Assembly: GCF_050320395.1 (NCBI RefSeq)
Contig: NZ_CP144459.1
Location: 1,674,001 to 1,738,000, forward strand
DNA length: 64,000 nucleotides
Source: Treponema_C sp050320395
GTDB lineage: Bacteria > Spirochaetota > Spirochaetia > Treponematales > Treponemataceae
Direction: 5' to 3'
Position 1 is the first letter of the stretch; each line of letters begins with the position of its first letter. This document shows, piece after piece, positions 41,252 through 50,132 of the stretch. Made by a program: the position numbers and the translations under genes. Under the pieces are notes generated by a model. It saw only the letters and a program-made list of their open reading frames with translations. It was not told the DNA's origin and did no database searches.

Positions 41252-42390
41252 CTTCCGCCGGTAAATCCTCTCGATTCTTCAAAATGCGTTACAAACGCGG
41301 TTAAGCCATTATATATCCCAACGGATAATTTACGCAAGTAGTCTTTATCGAAAAGAAGCATTGCTTCTTCTTCGTTTGTTACAAAACCCAGTTCAACCAA
41401 CACGCTGGGCATATTCGCATTGCGTACGACAAACCACTCCTCTTCTTTTATGCCGCGGTCAATCGTCAAGTTTCCTACTTGCGCCCTGATTCCGTCCTGA
41501 ATATATTTTGCAATGAGGATGCTTTCGGTGGTAAACTCTTCTTCCATCATCGAGTTTAAAATAGGCAGTACATCCTTGTCTTTGTCGCTGCCGGTTGATT
41601 TAATCAGGGTTCGCCGATACCCCGGCGATAGATACCACACTTCAAACCCCTTTGCCTTTGCATAAAAGGCGGAGTTTGCGTGCAGCGATACGTAAAGGAT
41701 GGCCTCGTGTTCTGCAAGCTTTACCGTATTGGCTATATCGGTACGCTGATTGAGGGTTAAAAAAACGTCGGTACTGCGCGTAAGCATGATTTTTTTATCC
41801 GGATACTTTTCTTTTAAACGTTTGTATAAATCCTTGGCGGTAAAAAGAACTATATCTTTTTCCCGCAGGGTTTGTTTTTTACCCTTGACGGTATAGTCGG
41901 CAACGGCTCCCGGATCCCGGCCTCCGTGCCCCGGGTCTATTAAAATGGCGCCGATACGGAAATGGACTTCCGGAGGAAGATTGTCGAAGATATTTTTTAC
42001 CGTATCGAAAAAATCGCCAGAGGCATAGAGGGTGGCGCCCTGCTTTACCGGAAGGCTGCACGGAGTCATTTCAAGACAGTCGAGCATTACAAAGGGATGA
42101 TGGGCCGAAAAACTTAAAAAATGCCCGTTTTTTTCGAGTAAACCGTTTGCGGCCACAGCGTCCCAATGGAGGACGGAATCCGTTTGTTTTGCAATATCGG
42201 GAAAGGAAATCAAGCCTCCTGAAACCTGCTTGACTGTTCCCCCGGAGGGGAACCGAGTTTCCTGCCCTCCCGGAGAAGAGGCATCGGGAGTTCCGGCCCG
42301 GAGTAACACGGAACCGCATAAAACGATACACCGGAACAAGACCGTGTATGTTCGAAAAAAGCCGGCTGCCTTACTTTTTTTTATAAGCAT
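41248..42390 (-). CDS. N-acetylmuramoyl-L-alanine amidase (Amidase_3)
   Basis: A 380-residue exported amidase that cuts the bond between MurNAc and L-Ala in peptidoglycan. The N-terminus has a hydrophobic signal (YTVLFRCIVLCGSVLLRAG). Catalytic zinc residues are visible in the C-terminal half: ILIDPGHGGRDPGAV (His), LREKDIVLFTAKDLYKRL (Glu), ILYVSLHANSAFYAKAKGFE (His) and VLVELGFVTNEEEA (catalytic Glu). GGAGG lies just before ATG 42390. It overlaps the ATP-grasp gene by 10 bp upstream and the GerMN gene by 4 bp downstream. Confidence 0.92.
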   Translation of the reverse strand: MLIKKSKAAGFFRTYTVLFRCIVLCGSVLLRAGTPDASSPGGQETRFPSGGTVKQVSGGLISFPDIAKQTDSVLHWDAVAANGLLEKNGHFLSFSAHHPFVMLDCLEMTPCSLPVKQGATLYASGDFFDTVKNIFDNLPPEVHFRIGAILIDPGHGGRDPGAVADYTVKGKKQTLREKDIVLFTAKDLYKRLKEKYPDKKIMLTRSTDVFLTLNQRTDIANTVKLAEHEAILYVSLHANSAFYAKAKGFEVWYLSPGYRRTLIKSTGSDKDKDVLPILNSMMEEEFTTESILIAKYIQDGIRAQVGNLTIDRGIKEEEWFVVRNANMPSVLVELGFVTNEEEAMLLFDKDYLRKLSVGIYNGLTAFVTHFEESRGFTGGR

Positions 42391-44042
42391 TCGCTCCTCC
42401 GTGAATCAAAGTAAAAAACGGCCCCCTGAAGTCCGCCGCGGATGAGGCAGTGCCAAAACTCCCTGTCCGAAAACGAAGAAGAATACAAGACTTCGCCCGA
42501 TTTAGGAAGAGCGCTTTGTTTTTTATACAGTTCATTATACAAATCGACCGTTTCACGCAAACTGCGGCCGTTCCAATCGGTAAGGTCTGCACAGTCTTCC
42601 AAAACGGGCGGAAGCCGTATATGCATTTTTTCCGTAAGACATACGGGTGATTTTTGAGAATACTCAAGGGTTTCCAGCTTCCGTAAAACATCGGGCGGAA
42701 GCTGAAAGGCTGAAGGAGGATAAGCGGTATCGAGGGCTTGAAATAAAAAATGGCCGCTTGTAATATTGCGCTCTTCCAGACGCAAAAAGACGGTTTTAAC
42801 CGCTGCTGCGGCACAATCCGATGCTTTTTCGTAACCCGGAGCGCAAGCCAGTACGTTCCCCGCTTTTTCCACATTGTTTTGCGGAAAATCGACCGTATCG
42901 TTTACATGGGCGCGGGGAAAAAAATCACATACGCCGTTACGCTTTTCGGCTTTTTCGAAAAAAAGCGTTTCCTTTATTTTTCCGGGAATCGAAATCCAGG
43001 CACGCTCTGCACAGTGGCGTACACAGGGTACTTCAAAAATCTCGAAAGGAGAATCGGCAATACCGGTTTTTACCCGCCTTGCCGACAGCGCCTCCGGAGG
43101 TTCTCCGAGGGCAATCGATAAGGCTTCGCGCGTCAGATTTAAGTCCGAGGCATAGGGAAAGGTCCAGCCGGACATATATCCTCCCGAAAGACGGGCCGCA
43201 ATTTCGCCTACCATGGGGCCGCGGGAAGTCAGTTTGATGTCGGCCTTGGCGGCACCGCAGCTTAAACCGAGCGCCCGGACCCCTTCGGCAAAGGTTTTAA
43301 ATAATTGAAAGCGCGGGCCGGAGGCGAGATTTGAGGGAATCGTATGCCCCATTTCCACAAAATACGGGGGGAAAAAAATATGGCGGTCGGCAAAACCAGT
43401 AACGGTAAGCTCGCCCTGACAAACAATGGCGTCTATTGAAAATTCGGGGCCGTCCATATACTCTTCGACAACGGCACGGGCGGTTTTTGAATAACGGACG
43501 GCATCGCTCAGTGCGCTTGAAAATTCATCGGCGGAGTGTACAAGACGGCAGCCTCGCGCTCCCATATTGTCGCAGGGCTTTACGACCAGGGGAAAGTCAA
43601 GGGCATTTTTTTTAAGCCAGGAGAGTAATCCTTTTTTATCCAAAGATACCGTCCGCCCATCGGCTTCGACAAAACGGGGAGAAGGAACGCCCGCTTTTTC
43701 AAAGCAGGAGCGCATCAGCACTTTGTCGCTTGCCCTCAAAGCGGCTTCACTGTTGTGTCCGGGAAGAGCACATGCTTCGGCCGCCCGTGCAACCGCATAG
43801 GAAAAATCGGTTCCTGCCGTAAAAACGCCGTGTAAACCCTCGTGTTGCCGTAAACAGAGGGCAAAATCGACTATTTTTTCGGTATCCTTTAAATCGATTT
43901 GTTCAAAGCTGTCCGCATAGGAGCGGCTCAGGGCATTGGGATTACCGTCAACAAGGGTTATACGGCAGCCTAAATCCCGCGCAGCTTCAACGGCCGGTTT
44001 TTGCATAAGGCTTGCGCCCAATATCAACACGTGTTTTTTCAT
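42381..44042 (-). CDS. ATP-grasp enzyme (carboxylate-amine ligase-like)
   Basis: A 553-residue protein with a PreATP-grasp Rossmann part (KHVLILGASLMQKPAVEAAR), a central ATP-grasp fold (FPLVVKPCDNMGARGCRLVH, AVVEEYMDGPEFSIDAIVCQ, the metal site segment GPMVGEIAARLSGGYMSGW) and a C-terminal 200-residue extension without known match. ATP-grasp ligases join a carboxylate to an amine or other nucleophile; here the glycan-cassette setting suggests modification of a sugar or an amino-acid-sugar conjugate, but the substrate is unknown. It overlaps both neighbours (4 bp and 10 bp). Confidence 0.82.
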   Translation of the reverse strand: MKKHVLILGASLMQKPAVEAARDLGCRITLVDGNPNALSRSYADSFEQIDLKDTEKIVDFALCLRQHEGLHGVFTAGTDFSYAVARAAEACALPGHNSEAALRASDKVLMRSCFEKAGVPSPRFVEADGRTVSLDKKGLLSWLKKNALDFPLVVKPCDNMGARGCRLVHSADEFSSALSDAVRYSKTARAVVEEYMDGPEFSIDAIVCQGELTVTGFADRHIFFPPYFVEMGHTIPSNLASGPRFQLFKTFAEGVRALGLSCGAAKADIKLTSRGPMVGEIAARLSGGYMSGWTFPYASDLNLTREALSIALGEPPEALSARRVKTGIADSPFEIFEVPCVRHCAERAWISIPGKIKETLFFEKAEKRNGVCDFFPRAHVNDTVDFPQNNVEKAGNVLACAPGYEKASDCAAAAVKTVFLRLEERNITSGHFLFQALDTAYPPSAFQLPPDVLRKLETLEYSQKSPVCLTEKMHIRLPPVLEDCADLTDWNGRSLRETVDLYNELYKKQSALPKSGEVLYSSSFSDREFWHCLIRGGLQGAVFYFDSRRSECL

Positions 44043-46624
44043 ATGGTACCTCGTATACTGCCTTCGGTTTTTTTACAATACACTTCAAATGTATCGCCCA
44101 GTAAAAAAAGTTTACTTAGAAAAAGAGCAAAGCGGTTATGAGAGTCGATTTTAAAAAAAGGAAAACGCTCCGGATGATGACCTGTCGAAACGATTTTACA
44201 CACTTTAAAACCGTATGTACGTAATATGCGGCGGCAGCGCTTTATTTCCCACAGGGTAAAATGATCGGCGGGACTTTGGCGGAAAAAGCGTTTTTTTGAA
44301 AAACGTGCGGAAACTCCCGATGCAGAAGGGGTTGAAAAAGCGAAAATGCCGCCCGGTTTTGTCAATTCCGATACCTTGCGCAAAACGGCATCGAGATTGG
44401 AAAAGTGCTCGATAACGAACCACATGGTAACGGCGTCAAAGGCCGTTTTGCTTGAAAAGTCGGGAAAGACGGAAGTTTGAGCTTGAAATCCCAAAGTGTT
44501 TTGTACATAGGAAACCGCATCGGAACAGATATCGGTTCCCGAAGCCGCCCAACGAGAATCCGAGGCGGCGGATAAAAAGGCTCCGTATGCACAGCCTATA
44601 TCCAAAAGCCGTTTTTGCCCATCCGTTTTTTTACCCGTAATTTTATCTATGAGGGCGATACGCCGCAGCCCTTGTGCTTTTATCGATTCAAAGTCTTCAA
44701 GATAGGTTTTGCCGTATTGTTTTTTATATTCTTCAAAAAAGTACGATGCTTCGTATTTTTTTTCGGTATCGGACAAAAAGCCGATATAGGGCATGCCGCA
44801 GCGTTTGCATCTTCTGATTGTTTTTATCGGATCGCGGGCAATGACCTTATCCGGCCGACAGGATTTTACACCGCTATGTGAAACAGAGCCGCTATGTAAA
44901 ACAGCGCCGCTGCACAGAGGGCAGCCGTATCTTTCAGCCGAAACCAGATTTTCGACAAGAGAAAGGGGAGCTGCCCGTTTTTCTTTTACCGATAAGGCTG
45001 TGCGCAGTTTTTCGGGAATCAGGCGGTCCGGCTTCGAGCACAGGCGGTCTATAACTGAAGCTTTTAAATCTTTTTTTGAAAGGCAGGGGCTGCCGTATTT
45101 TTGGGCAAGCTTTTTATGAAGGGATGTGGTTGCAAGCAACAAAAGAGCGCATCCTGAAACGGCGGCTTCAAAGGCGGTAAAACCGTAATGGGTAATCACC
45201 AGATCGTATGTATGTATTTCGGAAAAAAGATTCGGTACGGATGCACACAGGGAAAAAGACGAGGGAAACGGGATGTTTTGTACCGCCTCCCGTACCTGCG
45301 GGGGAAGAACCGCACAAACACGTAATGTAAAGCCCCTTTTTTCACACAAAGGCGCATAATCGGCAAGAGCTTTAAGGGCGGGACGGCTCAATGAGGCCGG
45401 GTCCTCCCCTCCTATACACAGTAATACGGATTGTATATTATTATGCTCTTTTCCGTCTTGCCCTTTTTCGATTTTAAAACGCGCAAAGCGATCGGGGGGA
45501 AGCGGAATTAAACACGGGGCATTCAAATTGAGCAAGCGCTTTTTATAAAGCGGCGGAATAATATCGACAAGGTAGTCGCTCCAATCTATATCGGCAGGAT
45601 AGGGACCCTCGTCAAAAGAGACAACCGGCGCAAGAGAAAAAAGGCGTTCTCCCTTTTTCTTTTCGAGGCGGAAGCTGTCGGTAAGAATTAAAGCATATTC
45701 TCCGGCTTCGGGAATTTCATTGAGGATGTGCACGGGCTGAATCTTTTTAAGAGAGAGCGCTTCGTCTATAAGGGAGCGGGCGGCGTCGGAGGCTTTTTCG
45801 TCGATAAGGAGATCGACGGAGAGGCCGCCCTGCGAGAAAGCACTTTGACACAAAGAGAGGCATCTTCTCAAATGCCCCGTACCCCGCCCCTCGCCAACGG
45901 CAGGAACGGCAAGGACGGGAGAATGCACTCTTTTATCCTCCAAAGCGCGCAGAATATGCGAAAACGCAAAGGGCGGAACGGCAGCCGACGCAGACTCTGC
46001 GGAATCTTCCAAAAAGCGGCATATGCGCTGTGCACGCCGGTAATCCGCAGGCGTATCGACGGTAGTACGCAGATGAGGCATATTCCACTGTGCGGGCGCC
46101 TGTTCAAAGATGCAGGTATAAACATCTTTATGATTATAGAGGGCAGGACCTACGTGTTCGCGCTCAAAGGCGTCCGTTGTCCGTGCGTGTGCGTGAAGGA
46201 GGGCGCGGGCGCTAAGCACTTCAACCCCGCTTCCGTGAGGAAGACCGCTGAAGGTAAAATAATCGCAGCCGCGCTTTTTATATCCGTCGATTGAAGCCCG
46301 AGCTGCCTCGTAACACAAAAAGGGATTATCGGCCGTTGCCCGGATAATACGGGAAGCGCCCGTTTTTTCGATAATGCCGCAAAAACGGCTTAACACATCG
46401 TTTTCACTTCCGCCGAAACAGTTCCAGCCGTTTTGCTCACACAGGGGGGCAAGAACATCGTAAGAAGCCGCATCGCAGGCGAGCCAATATGTGTCGGCTT
46501 TTACCTTTTTCATCGCATCGAGGGTGCATAAAAAAAGCGGCTTTCCGGTACTGCCCAAAGGAAGAAGGGCCTTTTTCGGCAAGCGGGAAGAGGCAAGACG
46601 GCACTGCACGATAACCGCTGTCAT
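44039..46624 (-). CDS. Trifunctional SpsF-PseG-methyltransferase fusion
   Basis: An 861-residue protein with three domains. Residues 1-215: cytidylyltransferase like SpsF/NeuA (VIVQCRLASSRLPKKALLPL; FGGSENDVLSRF; IIRATADNPFL). About 235-560: PseG-like UDP-sugar hydrolase/GT-B fold (GEGRGTGHLRRCLSL; VLLCIGGEDPASLSRPALKA; YDLVITHYGFTAFEAAVSGC). About 565-855: a zinc-ribbon (CPLC, CKRC) followed by a class I SAM methyltransferase (LLDIGCAYGAFLSA; VTMWFVIEHFSNLDAVLRKV). It looks able to release, activate and methylate a nonulosonic-acid-type sugar, probably for a flagellin or surface glycan. The linker in the ribbon holds an 18-bp tandem repeat (44871-44906). Confidence 0.85.
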   Translation of the reverse strand: MTAVIVQCRLASSRLPKKALLPLGSTGKPLFLCTLDAMKKVKADTYWLACDAASYDVLAPLCEQNGWNCFGGSENDVLSRFCGIIEKTGASRIIRATADNPFLCYEAARASIDGYKKRGCDYFTFSGLPHGSGVEVLSARALLHAHARTTDAFEREHVGPALYNHKDVYTCIFEQAPAQWNMPHLRTTVDTPADYRRAQRICRFLEDSAESASAAVPPFAFSHILRALEDKRVHSPVLAVPAVGEGRGTGHLRRCLSLCQSAFSQGGLSVDLLIDEKASDAARSLIDEALSLKKIQPVHILNEIPEAGEYALILTDSFRLEKKKGERLFSLAPVVSFDEGPYPADIDWSDYLVDIIPPLYKKRLLNLNAPCLIPLPPDRFARFKIEKGQDGKEHNNIQSVLLCIGGEDPASLSRPALKALADYAPLCEKRGFTLRVCAVLPPQVREAVQNIPFPSSFSLCASVPNLFSEIHTYDLVITHYGFTAFEAAVSGCALLLLATTSLHKKLAQKYGSPCLSKKDLKASVIDRLCSKPDRLIPEKLRTALSVKEKRAAPLSLVENLVSAERYGCPLCSGAVLHSGSVSHSGVKSCRPDKVIARDPIKTIRRCKRCGMPYIGFLSDTEKKYEASYFFEEYKKQYGKTYLEDFESIKAQGLRRIALIDKITGKKTDGQKRLLDIGCAYGAFLSAASDSRWAASGTDICSDAVSYVQNTLGFQAQTSVFPDFSSKTAFDAVTMWFVIEHFSNLDAVLRKVSELTKPGGIFAFSTPSASGVSARFSKKRFFRQSPADHFTLWEIKRCRRILRTYGFKVCKIVSTGHHPERFPFFKIDSHNRFALFLSKLFLLGDTFEVYCKKTEGSIRGTI
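44871..44918. repeat. 18-bp tandem repeat in the methyltransferase zinc ribbon
   Basis: CCGCTATGTGAAACAGAG is followed by CCGCTATGTAAAACAGCG and a partial third copy CCGCTGCACAGAGG. The repeats encode the SGxVxHSG spacer between the zinc-ribbon cysteines and could expand or contract in frame. Confidence 0.8.
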
Positions 46625-47688
46625 AGGGGCTCCTCAAGGGGTGTATCCCAATTCTCTATAAGACGGCCGATGTCGGTTTTATAGCGGAATCGGTTTGTAC
46701 GCACCCATGAGCGGGCGGCGGAAAACAATCCGTGCGCTCTGAAAGGACTTCCCGGATAACGGCGGCAAAAATCGAAAAAGCGTATAAGGGGTATATAGGC
46801 ATAATCCGAGCGGACAACCGGAGCGCAGTTTTTAAGGAAAAAGGTAAGCTGCGCATAATCGGCACTGCTGTCTTCAAGCGGGGCTTCTCCCTCGTATGAG
46901 AGGCGAAAAAAACGGTTTATGCATATCCGTTCTCCCCACAGCCAAGCGCGCAGTGCAAAGTCCAAATTTTGCCAATAGGGAATATCGAAGGTATAGTCGA
47001 AGCCTCCCAGCCTCATAAATTTTTCTTTGTTATAGATACCGATAAAGTCAAAGGGATAAAGGGTTTTCAGGGTATCGCAGCCGGAAGGAAATTGTACGGC
47101 AGTGCAGCGAGCCGAAAAAACGGTGTTTTTTATATCGGGCTTTATGCATACGGGAAGCGTATGTAAAGAATCGGATGCCAAAAGCGGGGCCGTACACAAG
47201 GGAGCGGATTTTTTTATGTGTTCGGCAAGAGAAGGGGATACTACCGGCTCACGGATTTTCATATTGTCCCAGATAACCAGGGCAAAGGGAGAAACGATTT
47301 CACCTATCGCCATATTAATCATATCGCCGCAGTTTACATCTTCCAAGGGAATAATGAATTTCGCATAGGGAAAGCGCTGAGACAATTCTTCCAAGCCGTA
47401 ACTTTTGCCGGAATTTTCAACAACAACTATTTCTTTAAAACCGCAGGCGGCCAGGCTTTCCAAACTTTGCGAGCAATAATGATTACCGCCGCGATTTAAA
47501 AGCACAACGGCAAAAGAATCAAGCGGAGAACCGGCGGAAGAAGACGAAGTCGCCTTTCCCGAAGCGTTTTTACGCATTTCGGTCGGTTCCCCGATAAAAG
47601 AATCGCCCGATAAGCCGAAGGCCGCACTTGTACCCAAAACGGTTCTTTTGATTTTACGTTCGTCAAAAATTAAAGGTATAGTATTCAT
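46621..47688 (-). CDS. GT2-like glycosyltransferase-related protein
   Basis: A 355-residue protein with a GT-A-like core: SFAVVLLNRGGNHYCSQSLE, FKEIVVVENSGKSYG, SPFALVIWDNMKIREP (DxD replaced by DN) and the acceptor-side YPFDFIGIYNKEKFMRLGGF, then DYTFDIPYWQNLDFALRAW, which matches the GGFDE-type segment of GT2 enzymes. I start at ATG 47688 (MNTIPLIFDERKIKRTV), overlapping the upstream gene by 26 bp; the frame is open further upstream. The role is probably transfer of a sugar within the glycan pathway of this operon. Confidence 0.7.
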   Translation of the reverse strand: MNTIPLIFDERKIKRTVLGTSAAFGLSGDSFIGEPTEMRKNASGKATSSSSAGSPLDSFAVVLLNRGGNHYCSQSLESLAACGFKEIVVVENSGKSYGLEELSQRFPYAKFIIPLEDVNCGDMINMAIGEIVSPFALVIWDNMKIREPVVSPSLAEHIKKSAPLCTAPLLASDSLHTLPVCIKPDIKNTVFSARCTAVQFPSGCDTLKTLYPFDFIGIYNKEKFMRLGGFDYTFDIPYWQNLDFALRAWLWGERICINRFFRLSYEGEAPLEDSSADYAQLTFFLKNCAPVVRSDYAYIPLIRFFDFCRRYPGSPFRAHGLFSAARSWVRTNRFRYKTDIGRLIENWDTPLEEPL

Positions 47689-49150
47689 CGCTTTTTTCGC
47701 ATGTTCCGGTATAAAGACCTTGTAACTGTTCTTTAAGTTTTTCGGCACCCCTGGCCCACACCGTTTCCAATTCTTCGGTAAAAACGTTTCCGTATGAAGG
47801 TTCGGAAAAAAAGACGGCCGTTTTACAACGCGGAACGCTTCCGTCGGCTAAAATGCACATATCGCGCTTAATATGCCAACAGGGGGTACGGACTGCAGGA
47901 GATAAGTCGGCCGGACGTAAATCTTCCAAGAGGCCGCTTATATAATCGTATTTTTGAATAATGAGCTCCCCCTCGGCTTTCCAGCGCCTGAAAAACGCTT
48001 CCAACTGATGTTCATTCGCTTTCATGCGTACCATTTGCGGATACACCGCACCCGGAAACAGCGTTTTTAAAAGGGCTGCAGTTTTTTCGGCAGCTTCCAA
48101 ACTGCCTTTTTTGCGGACTGTTTTATAAGTTTGCTCATCGCATGCATCGAGTTTTACAATCCAGTTTACAGGCGCATCGACTCCCGAACCCGGTCTATGA
48201 GCGGAAAAGGCTTTTTGTATGCGCACAGCCGTTTGTTCGTCAAGATTTTGTCCGTCGGTTTCTATTAAAAGGGAAAGATTTTTATAAGATGCAACCGCTT
48301 CGGCAAACAACACAAAGTCCGGATGCCTCAGGGGTTCTCCCAAAAAAGATAGGCTTATAACCGCGTCGTCTGAAAAATCGCTTATTTTTTTTAAAAGGGT
48401 GTTAAATGAGGCAAGCTCCATGGAAGCCGGCAGCGCGGAGGTTGTAACTGCCGGCTCGTACATGCTTTCGCCGCCTTCGGACGAACATATTTGTATATTG
48501 TAAAATGCCGGCAGGGTTCTTTGGATTTCGGCCGTAGAGCGCGCCTTTTCGCATAACAGGGCGGCCTCTGTACAATCGGGTAAAAGATTAAAAAGGCGGC
48601 GGCATGCGAGGGTATCGCGTTTTGAAGAACAGCTGAAATTAAGGCGCAAATAGCGGTAATCCCGAGGCGCAATAAGGGTTTCGATTTCAAAGGAATTGAT
48701 ATCGGTTTTTATAAGAGAAAAGAGGCTGTCCGGTTTAACGTCGCCTTGGGTAAAGTCTTCTTTTGATTCGGCAAGCTTCAAGAGGATTTTAAGCGTTCCC
48801 GCATCGATTATTTCAGGCGTAAAGCCGTAGGGATAGCCGTCGGCAAAGGTATATTCGGCCCTGTATTTTTTATGTAAATCAAGCATTTCGGCGGTAAGAG
48901 CCGCGTTTAAAAAGGGACAGTCGGCAAAGGCAAGAACTGCGGTGTCGGCATTGCGGGCGGACAGCTGCCCGCACATGTGTTTAAGCAGGGACGGAAGGCT
49001 TACAGGCGTTTTTATGCAATCGGTTCCGCAGGAATCCTGCGTTTCGGCAGCCCATAATTCGGCTTTTTCGCGCGCGCTTTTACCTGCAAACAATTTTTCA
49101 TCTGCAAAGGACCTTAAACCGGCCTCAATTAAAAATACAAAGGGTTTCAT
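47663..49150 (-). CDS. SpsF-like plus SPASM protein with lost radical-SAM cluster motif
   Basis: A 495-residue protein. Residues about 1-190 resemble a nucleotidyltransferase of the SpsF type (AVLAFADCPFLNAALTAEML, EYTFADGYPYGFTPEIIDAG) without the usual N-terminal signature. Residues about 220-490 follow the radical-SAM/SPASM fold (VISLSFLGEPLRHPDF, VRMKANEHQLEAFFRRW and the SPASM part CWHIKRDMCILADGSVPRCK). The CxxxCxxC that holds the SAM iron-sulfur cluster is replaced by ICSSEGGESM, with one Cys. It may still bind the SPASM cluster but not do SAM chemistry. I start at ATG 49150 (MKPFVFLIEAG), the first gene of this operon. Confidence 0.7.
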   Translation of the reverse strand: MKPFVFLIEAGLRSFADEKLFAGKSAREKAELWAAETQDSCGTDCIKTPVSLPSLLKHMCGQLSARNADTAVLAFADCPFLNAALTAEMLDLHKKYRAEYTFADGYPYGFTPEIIDAGTLKILLKLAESKEDFTQGDVKPDSLFSLIKTDINSFEIETLIAPRDYRYLRLNFSCSSKRDTLACRRLFNLLPDCTEAALLCEKARSTAEIQRTLPAFYNIQICSSEGGESMYEPAVTTSALPASMELASFNTLLKKISDFSDDAVISLSFLGEPLRHPDFVLFAEAVASYKNLSLLIETDGQNLDEQTAVRIQKAFSAHRPGSGVDAPVNWIVKLDACDEQTYKTVRKKGSLEAAEKTAALLKTLFPGAVYPQMVRMKANEHQLEAFFRRWKAEGELIIQKYDYISGLLEDLRPADLSPAVRTPCWHIKRDMCILADGSVPRCKTAVFFSEPSYGNVFTEELETVWARGAEKLKEQLQGLYTGTCEKSDEYYTFNF

Positions 49151-49262
49151 CTTCTTAAATATCGGCAATTAAAAGTTCTTTATAAAGGTGAACAACATAA
49201 GGGAGAACAATCGACTTTAAAACCGCCGGGGTTTCGGCTGTCCGTACGCTTTGCCGCCTTTG

Positions 49263-50129
49263 TTAATCCTGCTTTTGCTCCAAAAGGGTATCCAAAAAGG
49301 CATGACTTGTCTGCACAACGTCCAAAATAGCTTTGGTATCGTGCAGGGAATCGTTTACCTTTTCCAATGAGCGCAAGCCCTCCTGCATAGCCAAAGCCTG
49401 TTCTTTTACCGAAGCGGTTATCTCGGTTAAGGAATTGCCCGCCTCATTCAGGGTTTCGGCATTTTGGTTAAAATTATTTAAAACCCCCGTAAACGACTGC
49501 TGGAATCGGGAAAAAAGCTCGATAAAAAGCGTCATGCTTTTATTTATTTCGTCAACGCTTGCTCGGAATTCGTTCAGTTTTGCTTCGATTTTTTGGGTAA
49601 AATCACCCGTTTGAGTTGCCAAAGAGCGCACTTCGTTTGCAATAATACGGAAACCGCTTCCTACCTTTCCGGCACGGGCAGCTTCTATCGAAGCGTTTAT
49701 CGCCAAAATACCCGTTTTTACGGATACATCTTCGATACCGGCAAGCATATCGGCAACATCGGAGGTTCTTTCTTTGAGCACTTCAAAAGAGGCGGCAGCA
49801 TTGCGCGCATTGACTGAAGCGGCTTCAAGCTCCCCTACCCGTTCGTTTATTTCGGCATGCAATTTTTTATTGCTGTTCAAAATATCGGACATCATACCGT
49901 TTACGCGGCCGGTATTTGCCGAAGAAGCTTCACCGCTTGCCTGAATCTGCTCGAAAGAAGAAACAATCGTGTCGAAACCTTTTTGCAGTTCGCCCATGGA
50001 TTCGTTAATGATTGAAAAAGAATGGCTGGTTAAAAAATCCAATACAATGCTTTTATTATAATGAACAACGGTTCGATTTATAACATCGGAAAAATTTTCA
50101 ATAACGGCACTTTCACTCATTGCACACAT
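49263..50129 (-). CDS. Cytoplasmic chemoreceptor (MCP) of the oxygen/iron-sensing pair
   Basis: A 288-residue methyl-accepting chemotaxis protein without membrane helices or sensor domain. It is one long coiled-coil with the conserved hairpin tip KTGILAINASIEAARAGKVG followed by SGFRIIANEVRSLATQT, which contacts CheA and CheW. The N-terminal 45 residues (ENFSDVINRTVVHYNKSIVL) probably interact with the partner sensor. It begins 3 nt after the stop of the di-iron protein gene, as in the described T. denticola receptor/ODP pair (Muok et al. 2019). No downstream chemotaxis genes lie in the window. Confidence 0.9.
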   Translation of the reverse strand: MCAMSESAVIENFSDVINRTVVHYNKSIVLDFLTSHSFSIINESMGELQKGFDTIVSSFEQIQASGEASSANTGRVNGMMSDILNSNKKLHAEINERVGELEAASVNARNAAASFEVLKERTSDVADMLAGIEDVSVKTGILAINASIEAARAGKVGSGFRIIANEVRSLATQTGDFTQKIEAKLNEFRASVDEINKSMTLFIELFSRFQQSFTGVLNNFNQNAETLNEAGNSLTEITASVKEQALAMQEGLRSLEKVNDSLHDTKAILDVVQTSHAFLDTLLEQKQD

Positions 50130-50132
50130 CCG

